Assembly: GCA_003220955.1 (NCBI GenBank)
Contig: QHTW01000046.1
Location: forward strand, 1-13,727
DNA from: Gemmatimonadota bacterium
GTDB lineage: Bacteria > Gemmatimonadota > Gemmatimonadetes > Gemmatimonadales > GWC2-71-9
Direction of reading: 5' to 3'
Length of the DNA: 13,727 nt
Part shown: positions 7,041 to 13,727 of the stretch, in pieces
How positions within the stretch are numbered: the first letter of the stretch is position 1
Layout of the letters: every line of letters begins with the position of its first letter
Made by a program: the position numbers and the translations under genes
The notes under the pieces: model-generated
The model's database searches: none
The model's input: the letters and a program-made list of their open reading frames with translations, nothing else
What the model was told of the DNA's origin: nothing

Positions 7041-7064
7041 GACCGTCCGACTGTCCGACCGTCC
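7041..7064. repeat. Three tandem 8-bp units (GACCGTCC-type)
   Basis: GACCGTCC, GACTGTCC and GACCGTCC lie head to tail between the last gene of the kor operon and its terminator; only one base differs in the middle unit. The block is too short for a coding repeat and lies in the transcribed 3' leader of the operon. I associate such GTCCGAC-type octamer runs with intergenic DNA of Gemmatimonadota, but that is recollection and was not checked. Confidence 0.6.
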
Positions 7065-7069
7065 GCCAG

Positions 7070-7318
7070 CTACTCCGGCTCCATGCGCTCCAGTGCGAAG
7101 CGCAGCCGCAGCATCGCGGTGTCGAGCAGGCGGCGCGAGTCGTCGCGTAGCGCGCCGTGATCCGCCAGCTGTGTGAGCAACTCGAGGACGGCATGCATCT
7201 GCGCCGTCGCCGATTCGACGATCATCCGGCGATCGAGTCCGCTGCGTCGCTCCATCTGTACCGCGACCTCTTTGACTCGCCGCTCTGCGCCCCGCCTGCG
7301 ATTGGCAACGCTCATCAT
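7070..7318 (-). CDS. Small RRSGxDRR protein of unknown function coupled to korB (copy 2)
   Basis: 82 residues, no named family recognised. The N-terminal part has RRRGAERR (7-14) and ERRSGLDRR (23-31). The rest is predicted helical: TAQMHAVLELLTQLADHG, then RRLLDTAMLRLRFALERME. It is homologous to the protein at 3374-3706 in motif order and C-terminal helices. The start is well supported: GGAGG lies 7 nt upstream of ATG 7318-7316, which overlaps the korB stop codon as ATGA; a second ATG follows immediately. Hence it is the fourth gene of the proline dehydrogenase-kor operon and is probably made in proportion to KorB. It has no cysteines, signal peptide or membrane segment, so it is not a ferredoxin. 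A role as an assembly or regulatory partner of the oxidoreductase is a guess from position; the second copy away from kor argues against a strictly kor-specific job. Confidence 0.8.
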   Translation of the reverse strand: MMSVANRRRGAERRVKEVAVQMERRSGLDRRMIVESATAQMHAVLELLTQLADHGALRDDSRRLLDTAMLRLRFALERMEPE

Positions 7319-8319
7319 GAGACCACCTCCCAGGTGCGCTCGCTGTTCAGCAGTGCGTCCAGATCTGCGTTCCCGCGTGCAGCACCTTTCTGCGCGTAGA
7401 CGTCGTGTTCGTACGACTCCGTCGGGTTGCAATAGAGCACACCGATCGCCGTCGGCAAGGGCGGCTCCAGTGCCGCAAGCAACTGTGCCAGGGCGCGGTT
7501 GGTCTCATCGTGGATGAGCACATCGGGGGCCGTAGCCGCGACGACTTCGAGCTCGAGCGTGCCGGGCTTGAGCCGTAACGCTTTCTCCTTGCTCTTGCCG
7601 AAAAGCAGCGGCTTCCCATGCTCGACGAGGACTTGGGCCTCCGGGGCCACTTCTTTTCCCGTGATGTGCTCGAACACGGCATCATTGAAGACCACGCAGT
7701 TTTGCAGGATCTCGATGAACGAAGCGCCGCGGTGCGCGTGGGCGCGCTTCAGCACCCCGATGAGATGCGGTTGCTGCGTATCGATAGACCGCGCGACGAA
7801 GCGGGCGCCGGAGCCCAGCGCGAAGGCACAGGCCGAAACCGGGTTCTCGATCGAGCCCAGGGGCGTCGAGGGCGAGCGCGTGCCACGCCGCGAGGTCGGC
7901 GAGTACTGACCCTTCGTGAGGCCGTAGATCTCGTTGTTGAACAGGACGATGTTCAGGTCCACGTTGCGGCGCAGCACATGCAGCATGTGGTTGCCGCCGA
8001 TGGAGAGACCATCGCCGTCCCCCGTCATGACCCACACGTCGAGATCGGGATTCGCCAGCTTGATGCCGGTAGCGATGGCCGGCGCACGACCGTGCACGGT
8101 GTGGAAGCCGTACGTCGACATATAGTAAGGAAAGCGGGCCGCACACCCGATCCCGCTCACGAACACGGTGCGCTCGCGCTGGAGTCCCAGCTCGGCGCAG
8201 GCCTTCTGCACGGCCTTCAGGATCGCGTAATCGCCGCACCCCGGACACCAGCGCACTTCCTGGTCCGAGGCGTAGTCCTTCGGTGCAAGCTGCGCGTCGG
8301 TGATCGTCGTGACGGTCAT
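7315..8319 (-). CDS. korB: 2-oxoacid:ferredoxin oxidoreductase, beta subunit (KorB type)
   Basis: 334 residues, typical beta subunit. It binds thiamine diphosphate and one [4Fe-4S] cluster and, with KorA, converts a 2-oxoacid plus CoA to acyl-CoA and CO2 with reduction of ferredoxin. The cluster ligands expected for the family are present: Cys25 and Cys28 (WCPGCGDY), Cys59 (SGIGCAARFP) and Cys208 (LQNCVVFND). The ThDP/Mg motif is GDGDGLSIGGNH (100-111) with NNEIYGLTKGQYSPTS (128-143). The set of motifs resembles 2-oxoglutarate enzymes of the KorAB type, but pyruvate or branched substrates cannot be excluded by reading alone. The start overlaps the korA stop as ATGA and has AGGAGG 9 nt upstream, so the two subunits are translationally coupled. 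The end overlaps the small RRSGxDRR gene in the same way. Confidence 0.94.
   Translation of the reverse strand: MTVTTITDAQLAPKDYASDQEVRWCPGCGDYAILKAVQKACAELGLQRERTVFVSGIGCAARFPYYMSTYGFHTVHGRAPAIATGIKLANPDLDVWVMTGDGDGLSIGGNHMLHVLRRNVDLNIVLFNNEIYGLTKGQYSPTSRRGTRSPSTPLGSIENPVSACAFALGSGARFVARSIDTQQPHLIGVLKRAHAHRGASFIEILQNCVVFNDAVFEHITGKEVAPEAQVLVEHGKPLLFGKSKEKALRLKPGTLELEVVAATAPDVLIHDETNRALAQLLAALEPPLPTAIGVLYCNPTESYEHDVYAQKGAARGNADLDALLNSERTWEVVS
7323..7331 (-). promoter_or_regulatory. Strong ribosome binding site for the korB-coupled small gene
   Basis: GGGAGGTGG on the - strand, inside the last codons of korB, with 7 nt between GGAGG and the ATG at 7318. It decides the start of the small gene and rules out the longer reading frame that begins within korB. 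Confidence 0.75.
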
Positions 8320-10214
8320 CCGGCTTCGCCTCCTAACCCGCTTCCTTCGGAGGGCGGCGGAGCGCCACCGCGAATTCGTTGCACGATATCTGTCACCCGG
8401 AACGGTTTTCCCGTCACCTTGCTGAATCCTTCCGCGTCGACCAAATACTCGGCCCGGAGCAGCTTCACGAGCTGTCCATTGTTCATCTCCGGCACCAGCA
8501 CGCGATCGTAGCGCTTGAGCAGCTCACCCAGGTTGCGCGGGAACGGGCTGAGGTAGCGGACGTGGATGTGCGCGACATCGCGCCCTTCGTCCTGAGCGAT
8601 CTGGACGGCGCGATGAATCGCGCCAAACGTGGAGCCCCACCCGACGACCGCGAGCGCGCCGTGATCCTCGCCGAGCGCAACGGTCTGGAGCGGAATGTCG
8701 CGCGCGATGCCCGCGATCTTGTCCGCGCGCGCCTTGGTCATGCGGGCGTGATTGTCCGGATCGTACGAGATGTGCCCTGAGTCATAATCGCGCTCGAGCC
8801 CGCCGATGCGGTGCTCCAGGTTCGGCGTGCCTGGCTTCACCCAGGGCCGCGCCAGGGTGTCCGCATCGCGCAGGAAAGGATGGAATCCCTCGGGGTCTGT
8901 GCGATACGTGACGGGGAAGCGCGGCAGGTCCGCCTCGCGCGGAATGAGCCACGGCTCGGCGGCATGGGCCAGATACCCGTCGCTCAACACGATCACCGGA
9001 GTCATGTACTTCGTGGCGATCCGTACCGCTTCGATCGCGATGTCGAAGCAGTCAGCCGTGGAAACCGGAGCAAGGACAGCCAGCGGCGCGTCGGCGTTGC
9101 GGCCGTGCACCGCCTGAAACAGATCCGACTGCTCCGCCTTGGTCGGCATCCCGGTGGATGGACCGGCGCGCTGTGAATCGATCACGATCAGCGGCAGCTC
9201 GGTAGCGATCGCAAGCCCCAGCATCTCCGTCTTGAGCGCGATGCCCGGTCCTGAGCTCGACGTCACGCCCAGCGCGCCGGCATACGCGGCGCCCAATGCG
9301 GCACCGCTCGCCGCGATCTCATCCTCGGCCTGGAACGTGACCACGCCGTAGGCCCGCAGGTTGGCGAGCGTGTGCAGCAGCGCCGACGCCGGGGTGATGG
9401 GGTAGCCGGCGAAGACCATCTTCTCGATCCCCCCCGCGCGCATCCCGGCCACCAGCCCCCACGCCAGGCCTTCTGTTCCGCTGACGGTCCGATACCGGCC
9501 CGGCCGCGCCTCCGCCTTCGGAACCACGTAGCCGACCATGTGCTCGGTCATTTCCGCGGTTTCGCCGAACGCGTGTCCGGCGTTCAGCGCAGCGATGTTG
9601 GCGTCCGCGATCACCGGTTTCTTGGCGAACTTCCGCTTCAGCCAGTCAACCGTGGCGGCGCGCTCATAGCCGTACATCCACAACAGCAATCCGAGCGCCC
9701 ACATGTTGCGGCAGAGATGGGCTTCCCGGGACGATAGACCGTGCGGCTTGACGGCGTCGGCGGTGAGTTTCGTGATGTCGAACTTGAGAACCTGATAGCG
9801 CGCGAGCGAATCGTCCTCGAGCGGATTGCGCGTGTATCCCGCCTTGTTCAGGTTGCGCTCGTTGAACGCCGCGGTGTCCACGATGACCGTGCCGCCGACC
9901 CTGAGATCGTTCAGTTCGACCGTCAGTGCGGCCGGATTCATCGCCACGAGCACGTCGACGGCGTCGCCCGGCGTCATGACGTCGGTGCCGCCGAAGTGGA
10001 TCTGGAACGCGGACACGCCGAAAGTTGTGCCTGTCGGCGCCCGAATCTCGGCGGGGAAGTCGGGGAAGGTGGAGAAGTCGCTGCCGGCCAGCGCGGTCTC
10101 GAGCGTGAACTGCGCGCCAGTCACCTGCATTCCATCGCCCGAATCGCCGGCGAATCGGATCACGACCGAGTCGCGGGTTTCGCGTTGCGATCGGGCGATG
10201 GTGGAGGTGGCCAT
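8316..10214 (-). CDS. korA: 2-oxoacid:ferredoxin oxidoreductase, gamma-alpha fused subunit (KorA type)
   Basis: 632 residues. The N-terminal part (about 14-200) is the gamma domain (VVIRFAGDSGDGMQVTG; TFPDFPAEIRAPTGT), and the remainder is the alpha subunit with YPITPAS (271-277), QAEDEIAASGAALGAA (295 on), TSSSGPG and QRAGPSTGMPTKAEQSDL (348-365). This gamma-alpha fusion plus a separate beta is the KorAB plan known from actinobacteria and other aerobes. It is likely to use 2-oxoglutarate, given the neighbouring proline dehydrogenase; this is inference. The C-terminus after the conserved VTDIVQRIRGG ends in a low-complexity tail APPPSEGSGLGGEAG, whose DNA also contains the ribosome site of korB. 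The start ATG follows the proline dehydrogenase stop by 9 nt, with AAGGA immediately before it. Confidence 0.94.
   Translation of the reverse strand: MATSTIARSQRETRDSVVIRFAGDSGDGMQVTGAQFTLETALAGSDFSTFPDFPAEIRAPTGTTFGVSAFQIHFGGTDVMTPGDAVDVLVAMNPAALTVELNDLRVGGTVIVDTAAFNERNLNKAGYTRNPLEDDSLARYQVLKFDITKLTADAVKPHGLSSREAHLCRNMWALGLLLWMYGYERAATVDWLKRKFAKKPVIADANIAALNAGHAFGETAEMTEHMVGYVVPKAEARPGRYRTVSGTEGLAWGLVAGMRAGGIEKMVFAGYPITPASALLHTLANLRAYGVVTFQAEDEIAASGAALGAAYAGALGVTSSSGPGIALKTEMLGLAIATELPLIVIDSQRAGPSTGMPTKAEQSDLFQAVHGRNADAPLAVLAPVSTADCFDIAIEAVRIATKYMTPVIVLSDGYLAHAAEPWLIPREADLPRFPVTYRTDPEGFHPFLRDADTLARPWVKPGTPNLEHRIGGLERDYDSGHISYDPDNHARMTKARADKIAGIARDIPLQTVALGEDHGALAVVGWGSTFGAIHRAVQIAQDEGRDVAHIHVRYLSPFPRNLGELLKRYDRVLVPEMNNGQLVKLLRAEYLVDAEGFSKVTGKPFRVTDIVQRIRGGAPPPSEGSGLGGEAG
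8329..8334 (-). promoter_or_regulatory. Ribosome binding site of korB
   Basis: AGGAGG on the - strand, 9 nt before the korB ATG and within the last codons of korA. It supports the ATGA-overlap start and explains part of the Gly-rich tail of KorA (codons for G-L-G-G-E). Confidence 0.7.
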
Positions 10215-10223
10215 ATCCTTAAT

Positions 10224-11147
10224 CTATACGACGTTTCGCAGCACGAACCACACGTTGGCCGGCCGTTCGGCAAGGCGCCGCATATACCAGGCGAACCAGG
10301 CACTGCCGTAACTGATTAGCACGCGGACTTCCGCTCCCATCAAGGCCAACTTCCGCTGCTCCGCCGCCCGAATCCCGTACAGCATGTGAAACTCGTATGA
10401 AGACGGATCGACGCGCTTGTCCACGGCAGCCTTGCGGATCCACTCGATAAGCCCGAGATCGTGCGTGCCAAATACGGGCTTGCCGCGCTGCCGCGCCGCT
10501 TCGGCGAGCAGGCGCTGGGCCAGCTGCCGGTAGTTTTCGTCGACGTCCCGCTTCTTCGGGAAAGCGACGCCGGCGGGCTCGTTGTAGGCCCCTTTGACGA
10601 GACGGATCGCGGGGGCGATGGGTAGCAGGCTTTCCAGGTCTTTCGCGGTGCGGTGCAGGTACGCCTGGAGGCAGACCCCGACATTCGCCCATTCGGCCTT
10701 CGCGCGCCGGTACACCTCGAGCGTGACGTCGACGTAGCGCGACTCTTCCATGTCGATCCACAAGAATGACCGCGCCTGCTCGGCGCGCGCGGCGAGCTTC
10801 AGCACGTCCTGCACGCACCCCTCCCGACTCGCTTCGATTCCCAGATGCGTGAGCTTCACCGAGATGTGCGCCGGGAGTTTGCGCCGCTGGATCTTCTCGA
10901 GCGCGCCGAGGTAATGATCGCGCACCGCGGCGGCCTCGGCGCGATTCGTGACCTGCTCACCCAATTCCGTGAGCACGCTGCCGAGACCCGCCTTGCCGAA
11001 TTGCGCGGCCGCTTCGAGCGCATCGTCCAGCGTTTCGCCGGGCATGAAGCGCCGCGCGGCTTTCTGAAAGAACCGTCGTTCGCGCAGCTGGCGGGCGAAC
11101 CACTGGCTGCGCGACGCTTTGAGGAGGACAGTGCGTGCAAATCCCAT
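10224..11147 (-). CDS. Proline dehydrogenase (single-domain, FAD-dependent)
   Basis: 307 residues, the normal length for monofunctional bacterial ProDH. It oxidises L-proline to pyrroline-5-carboxylate, passing electrons through FAD to membrane quinones. Family motifs of the (beta/alpha)8 barrel are clear: SVKLTHLG (96-103), IDME (131-134), LQAYLHRT, RLVKGAYNEP (182-191), GTHD (227-230), YEFHMLYGI (251-259), and the substrate/FAD signature ending YMRRLAERPAN (288-298). The basic N-terminus followed by MPGETLDDAL matches other short ProDHs, supporting the ATG at 11147. It is the first gene of the operon with korA and korB, separated from korA by 9 nt. No P5C dehydrogenase is in the window. Only 29 nt separate its start from the divergent lipoprotein gene, so its promoter must overlap that gene's 5' end. 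Confidence 0.94.
   Translation of the reverse strand: MGFARTVLLKASRSQWFARQLRERRFFQKAARRFMPGETLDDALEAAAQFGKAGLGSVLTELGEQVTNRAEAAAVRDHYLGALEKIQRRKLPAHISVKLTHLGIEASREGCVQDVLKLAARAEQARSFLWIDMEESRYVDVTLEVYRRAKAEWANVGVCLQAYLHRTAKDLESLLPIAPAIRLVKGAYNEPAGVAFPKKRDVDENYRQLAQRLLAEAARQRGKPVFGTHDLGLIEWIRKAAVDKRVDPSSYEFHMLYGIRAAEQRKLALMGAEVRVLISYGSAWFAWYMRRLAERPANVWFVLRNVV
11121..11127 (+). promoter_or_regulatory. GAGGAGG candidate ribosome site, alternative start of the lipoprotein gene
   Basis: GAGGAGG lies 7 nt before an in-frame GTG at 11135 of the lipoprotein reading frame. If used, the protein gains 14 residues (MQIPWRDSVVYRYF) and its 5' end overlaps the divergent proline dehydrogenase by 13 nt. 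On the other strand the same bases are ordinary ProDH codons (V-L-L-K), so the match may be chance. Confidence 0.3.
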
Positions 11148-11176
11148 GGAGAGATAGTGTAGTGTATCGTTATTTC

Positions 11177-12451
11177 ATGCCAGCGCGTCGAATTCTGTTG
11201 ATCGGCTGTCTGAGCGTCGCCGGCTGCGCGCACCCGCGCGTCGGCGCCCCCGCCCCGGGCGCGCCGGGCGGACCGGGACCGGTCGAAGTGCCCGAGGACA
11301 AATGCCTGCTGTCCACCGGTTCCGTTGCGACCCATACCGTCACGGTGACGATCGGACTCACGGAAGCCGTCGATCCGCGCCACGCGCCGCGCGCGCGCAA
11401 CGACGCCGAGCGCATCGTGTTTCGCCACCTCTACGAGACACCCGTCCGGATCGACTGCGATGGCCACGCGCTGCCCGAGCTCTTCGATCAATGGACCAAA
11501 GACGACGGCGGCAAGCGCTGGACGTTCCGGCTGCGCGACGGCGCGCAGTTCTGGGATGGGGCACCGGTCACTGCGCAGGACGTGGTGTTTGGCAAAGGCG
11601 GGTTCGGATACACGCTCAGCGCGCTCCCCCCCGACAGCCGCGCCGTCACCGTCACGTTGGCGAAGGGAAACGACGACGTTCCGGCCATGCTCGGTGATCG
11701 CAGCCTCACGGTCATAAAGTCGGCGCCGGACACAAGCTGGCCGATCGGTACCGGGCGCTTTTGGGCAACGAGCGGCACGACCACCGCGCAGGAGATTCGG
11801 GCCCACAGCCCCCAGGGCGACACCATCGTCTTCAAGTTTGCGACGAGTGGGGATGCGCGTGATCTGCTGGACGCTGGTGTGGATCTGCTCGTCACCCGCG
11901 ATCGCGCGCTCCGCGATTACGGCGCCACACTGCCAAATCGCACGGTCGTTCAACTGCCGTGGGACCGCACCTACGTCTACGTCACCGCCGCCGCGGGTGG
12001 GGGTGACACCAGATTCGACGGGCTCGAGCAATCGGTGCGCGCCGACGCGCGGCGCGCCGAGGGTACGTCTTGGTGGCGCGATCTCAAGGGCTGCGGGCTG
12101 GGCCAGGACAGCGTGCCGGCCGCGGTGACGGGCCCGCACCGCATTCTCTACACGCGGTCTGATCCCACCGCGCGGGAGCTGGCTGGTCGGCTGGCCGCCT
12201 TGACCCACGGCGTCGCGACGAGCAGGGCGGCGGACGACTTCCGTGACGCGCTTGCAGCCGGCAAGGACTGGGGCTACGTCGTGGCGCTGCCGAGTGTGAC
12301 GGCGGATGTCTGCCGGTCCGCCAGGGAGCTGTTGCCGGCGTGGCCCGCGATCGTCACGCCGCTGGTCGACACGCGTCCCACCGCCATCGTGCGCCGCGGC
12401 GTCGCGCGCTGGACGGTGGATCAGGACGGGACGGTGCACCTCGCCCCATGA
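11177..12451 (+). CDS. Lipoprotein resembling a shortened family-5 (peptide-type) solute-binding protein
   Basis: 424 residues from the ATG at 11177. The N-terminus is a lipoprotein signal: basic PARR, hydrophobic ILLIGCLS, lipobox VAGC with Cys17 as the acylated residue, then a Gly/Pro/Ala-rich tether. The mature part shows SBP_bac_5 features: VTIGLTEAVDPRHA, IVFRHLYETPVRID, LPELFDQWTKDDGGKRWTFRLRDGAQFWDGAPVTAQDVVF (the last in two parts, with D-G-x-P-V-T-A-x-D-V-V as hallmark). Family members usually exceed 500 residues; here the second half is reduced and diverged. It should sit in the periplasm, tethered to a membrane. There is no ABC permease or ATPase beside it. The next gene, a sensor kinase, overlaps its stop by ATGA. 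I infer ligand presentation to that kinase rather than transport. The start is uncertain: a GTG at 11135 has a better ribosome site. Confidence 0.85.
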   Translation: MPARRILLIGCLSVAGCAHPRVGAPAPGAPGGPGPVEVPEDKCLLSTGSVATHTVTVTIGLTEAVDPRHAPRARNDAERIVFRHLYETPVRIDCDGHALPELFDQWTKDDGGKRWTFRLRDGAQFWDGAPVTAQDVVFGKGGFGYTLSALPPDSRAVTVTLAKGNDDVPAMLGDRSLTVIKSAPDTSWPIGTGRFWATSGTTTAQEIRAHSPQGDTIVFKFATSGDARDLLDAGVDLLVTRDRALRDYGATLPNRTVVQLPWDRTYVYVTAAAGGGDTRFDGLEQSVRADARRAEGTSWWRDLKGCGLGQDSVPAAVTGPHRILYTRSDPTARELAGRLAALTHGVATSRAADDFRDALAAGKDWGYVVALPSVTADVCRSARELLPAWPAIVTPLVDTRPTAIVRRGVARWTVDQDGTVHLAP

Positions 12452-13727
12452 GTTTCCGCACCCGCCTCCTCATCTCGTTCGGCGTGGTGGTGCTGATTCC
12501 GCTGCTTGTCTTCGGGCTCGGGATCCGGGAGGCGATGTCGCGGCGGGTCACCGGCGAATACGTATCCGCGCTCGTCGACGTGATTCGCGGCGACATCGTC
12601 CGAGAGAACGACCGCATCGCCTTGCGTCTCGCGGCGCTCAAAAAGTCGGTCGCTGCCGACGGCAAGTTCCGCGGGATGGTGTTACGGGGCGAGGATAGCG
12701 CGTACGTGCTCGACTACGCCAGCGACGCCATGCGCCTCGCCGGCCTAGGATACCTCCAGATCCAGGACGACGAGGGACGCGTCGTCTCGTCAGGGCACTT
12801 TCGCAACGAGTTTGGGCGGCTCGGCCCCGCGATACCGCCGGGCGGTCCGACGTTGGTGCGGGGCGCCGCCGCGGAAGGGCCGTTCCTGGCGCTCGTGACC
12901 AGCGACACCGTGAGCGTCGCCCGCAAACCGTTCCGGCTGGTCGGCGGCATCGTCGTGGATTCAGCATTCGTGCAGCGCCTCGCGCGCGACCCCGAGCTCA
13001 GCGTCGGCTTGCGATTGCCTCGCGATTCTTCCACGACCGACTCCGCGGCGCTCATCGTCGGCGAGTTGACATTGCCATACGTCGACGCCGCCGATGGACC
13101 GGGAAGTGTCGAGCAGGGCAGGATTGTGGTCACGGCGCTGCTCACTGCCCTGCAGCACAACCTGAACCTGTGGTTTGCCGCCGCCGTGCTCGTCGCGGCG
13201 CTCGCGGCCCTGCTGCTCGCCGGCTGGCTGTCCACACGCATCAGCGCACCAGTGGAAGCACGCATCGCCATCGGCGACCTCGCTCGGCAGGTCAATCACG
13301 ACATCAAGAACGGTCTCGCACCGCTGCGGAATGTGTTTCGCCATCTCGCCCAGGTAGCCCGCGAGAAGCCCGAGGATCTGCCGCGCGTGTTCACAGAGCG
13401 ACACGGGACTGTGGAGTCGAGCATCAACTACCTCGAGACGCTCGCCGCCAACTACGCGAAGCTGTCACCACAGTCGGAGCGGAAGGCCACGGACGTGAAT
13501 GCGGTCGTCCGTGAGACGATCGGCGGCTCGAGTGCGGTGCGGGCCAAGCTGGCGGAGGGGCTGCCCCCCGTGTCGGCCGACGCGCTCGTGTTGCGACGAG
13601 TCATCCAGAACCTCGTGAGCAACGCGGTCGACAGTCTCGACGGGAAGAATGGGTCCGTCACGGTCACCACGGAGCGGGGCAAAGGCATCGTGCGAATCGC
13701 CGTGAGCGACACGGGGCGGGGAATGAC
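12448..13727 (+). CDS. Sensor histidine kinase with NtrY-like H-box (partial, runs off the window)
   Basis: 426 full codons are visible and the frame is open at the right edge. Membrane segment 1 is at about 7-26 (LLISFGVVVLIPLLVFGLGI), segment 2 at about 242-261 (WFAAAVLVAALAALLLAGWL). Between them is a periplasmic domain of about 215 residues without recognised family. Only about 20 residues separate segment 2 from the dimerisation helix, so a full HAMP linker and PAS domain are missing. The H-box is LARQVNHDIKNGLAPLRNVFRHL with His284, like the HEIKNPL form of NtrY/NtrB-type kinases. An ATPase domain follows: N-box NLVSNAVDSL with Asn388/Asn392, and G1 box DTGRG with Asp421, where the window ends. 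The ATG (12448) overlaps the lipoprotein stop as ATGA, so the genes are coupled. A partner response regulator, possibly sigma-54-linked as usual for this H-box class, may lie downstream outside the window. Confidence 0.9.
   Translation, partial: MSFRTRLLISFGVVVLIPLLVFGLGIREAMSRRVTGEYVSALVDVIRGDIVRENDRIALRLAALKKSVAADGKFRGMVLRGEDSAYVLDYASDAMRLAGLGYLQIQDDEGRVVSSGHFRNEFGRLGPAIPPGGPTLVRGAAAEGPFLALVTSDTVSVARKPFRLVGGIVVDSAFVQRLARDPELSVGLRLPRDSSTTDSAALIVGELTLPYVDAADGPGSVEQGRIVVTALLTALQHNLNLWFAAAVLVAALAALLLAGWLSTRISAPVEARIAIGDLARQVNHDIKNGLAPLRNVFRHLAQVAREKPEDLPRVFTERHGTVESSINYLETLAANYAKLSPQSERKATDVNAVVRETIGGSSAVRAKLAEGLPPVSADALVLRRVIQNLVSNAVDSLDGKNGSVTVTTERGKGIVRIAVSDTGRGM

Noticed and set aside
7041..7064. 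CRISPR-like or phase-variation repeat
   Set aside because: There are only three adjacent 8-bp units with no spacers, and they lie outside any reading frame.
7070..7432. Longer 120-codon version of the korB-coupled small protein
   Set aside because: The extra 38 codons lie inside korB, have no matching motif in the paralogue, and are made unnecessary by the strong GGAGG site and ATGA overlap at 7318.
7618..8511. 297-codon + strand ORF opposite korB and the end of korA
   Set aside because: It is antisense to genes with intact cofactor motifs; the product is basic and low-complexity without family features.
10856..12439. 527-codon - strand ORF opposite the lipoprotein gene
   Set aside because: It covers two unrelated coding regions (antisense to the lipoprotein and out of frame within proline dehydrogenase), has no recognisable domain, and has the composition of a shadow frame.

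Overview
The window is a fragment of a high-GC bacterial chromosome with short intergenic gaps and many ATGA start/stop overlaps. The mix of genes (a DUF5916 outer-membrane barrel with an N-terminal CBM9-like domain, a KorAB-type ferredoxin oxidoreductase next to a single-domain proline dehydrogenase, and small Arg-rich 'RRSGxDRR' proteins) fits a soil or environmental member of Gemmatimonadota. That placement is an inference from gene content, not a computed result. There are no rRNA, tRNA, CRISPR, phage or transposase genes.

Layout. Positions 2-106 hold the last 34 codons of a probable beta-propeller lactonase-like protein on the + strand. Converging on it are an OmpR/PhoB-type response regulator and its HisKA sensor kinase (1497-2180 and 110-1510, - strand, overlapping by 14 nt). 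Divergent from the regulator is a fused methionine sulfoxide reductase MsrA-MsrB (2293-3345). Just after it lies a perfect 28-bp palindrome. A small Arg-rich protein (3374-3706, -) lies convergent to msrAB. An 827-residue DUF5916 protein (3828-6311, +) then meets a HAD phosphatase (6308-6979, -), and the two share a CTAG stop overlap.

Positions 11147 down to 7070 (- strand) form a tight four-gene operon: proline dehydrogenase, KorA (gamma-alpha fusion), KorB, and a second small RRSGxDRR protein. The last two junctions are ATGA overlaps, and a strong intrinsic terminator (6991-7030) ends the unit. The enzymes suggest oxidation of proline towards glutamate and 2-oxoglutarate, followed by ferredoxin-linked 2-oxoacid decarboxylation. 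The glutamate-forming and deaminating enzymes are not in the window.

From 11177 on the + strand, a lipoprotein resembling a shortened peptide-type ABC solute-binding protein overlaps by ATGA a membrane sensor kinase with an NtrY-like H-box, which runs off the end of the window. No permease or ATPase gene is present here, so the pair may be a dedicated ligand-sensing module.

The least explained items are the two homologous small RRSGxDRR proteins, one of them translationally coupled to korB, and the lipoprotein-kinase pair. Most of the rest belongs to recognisable families.
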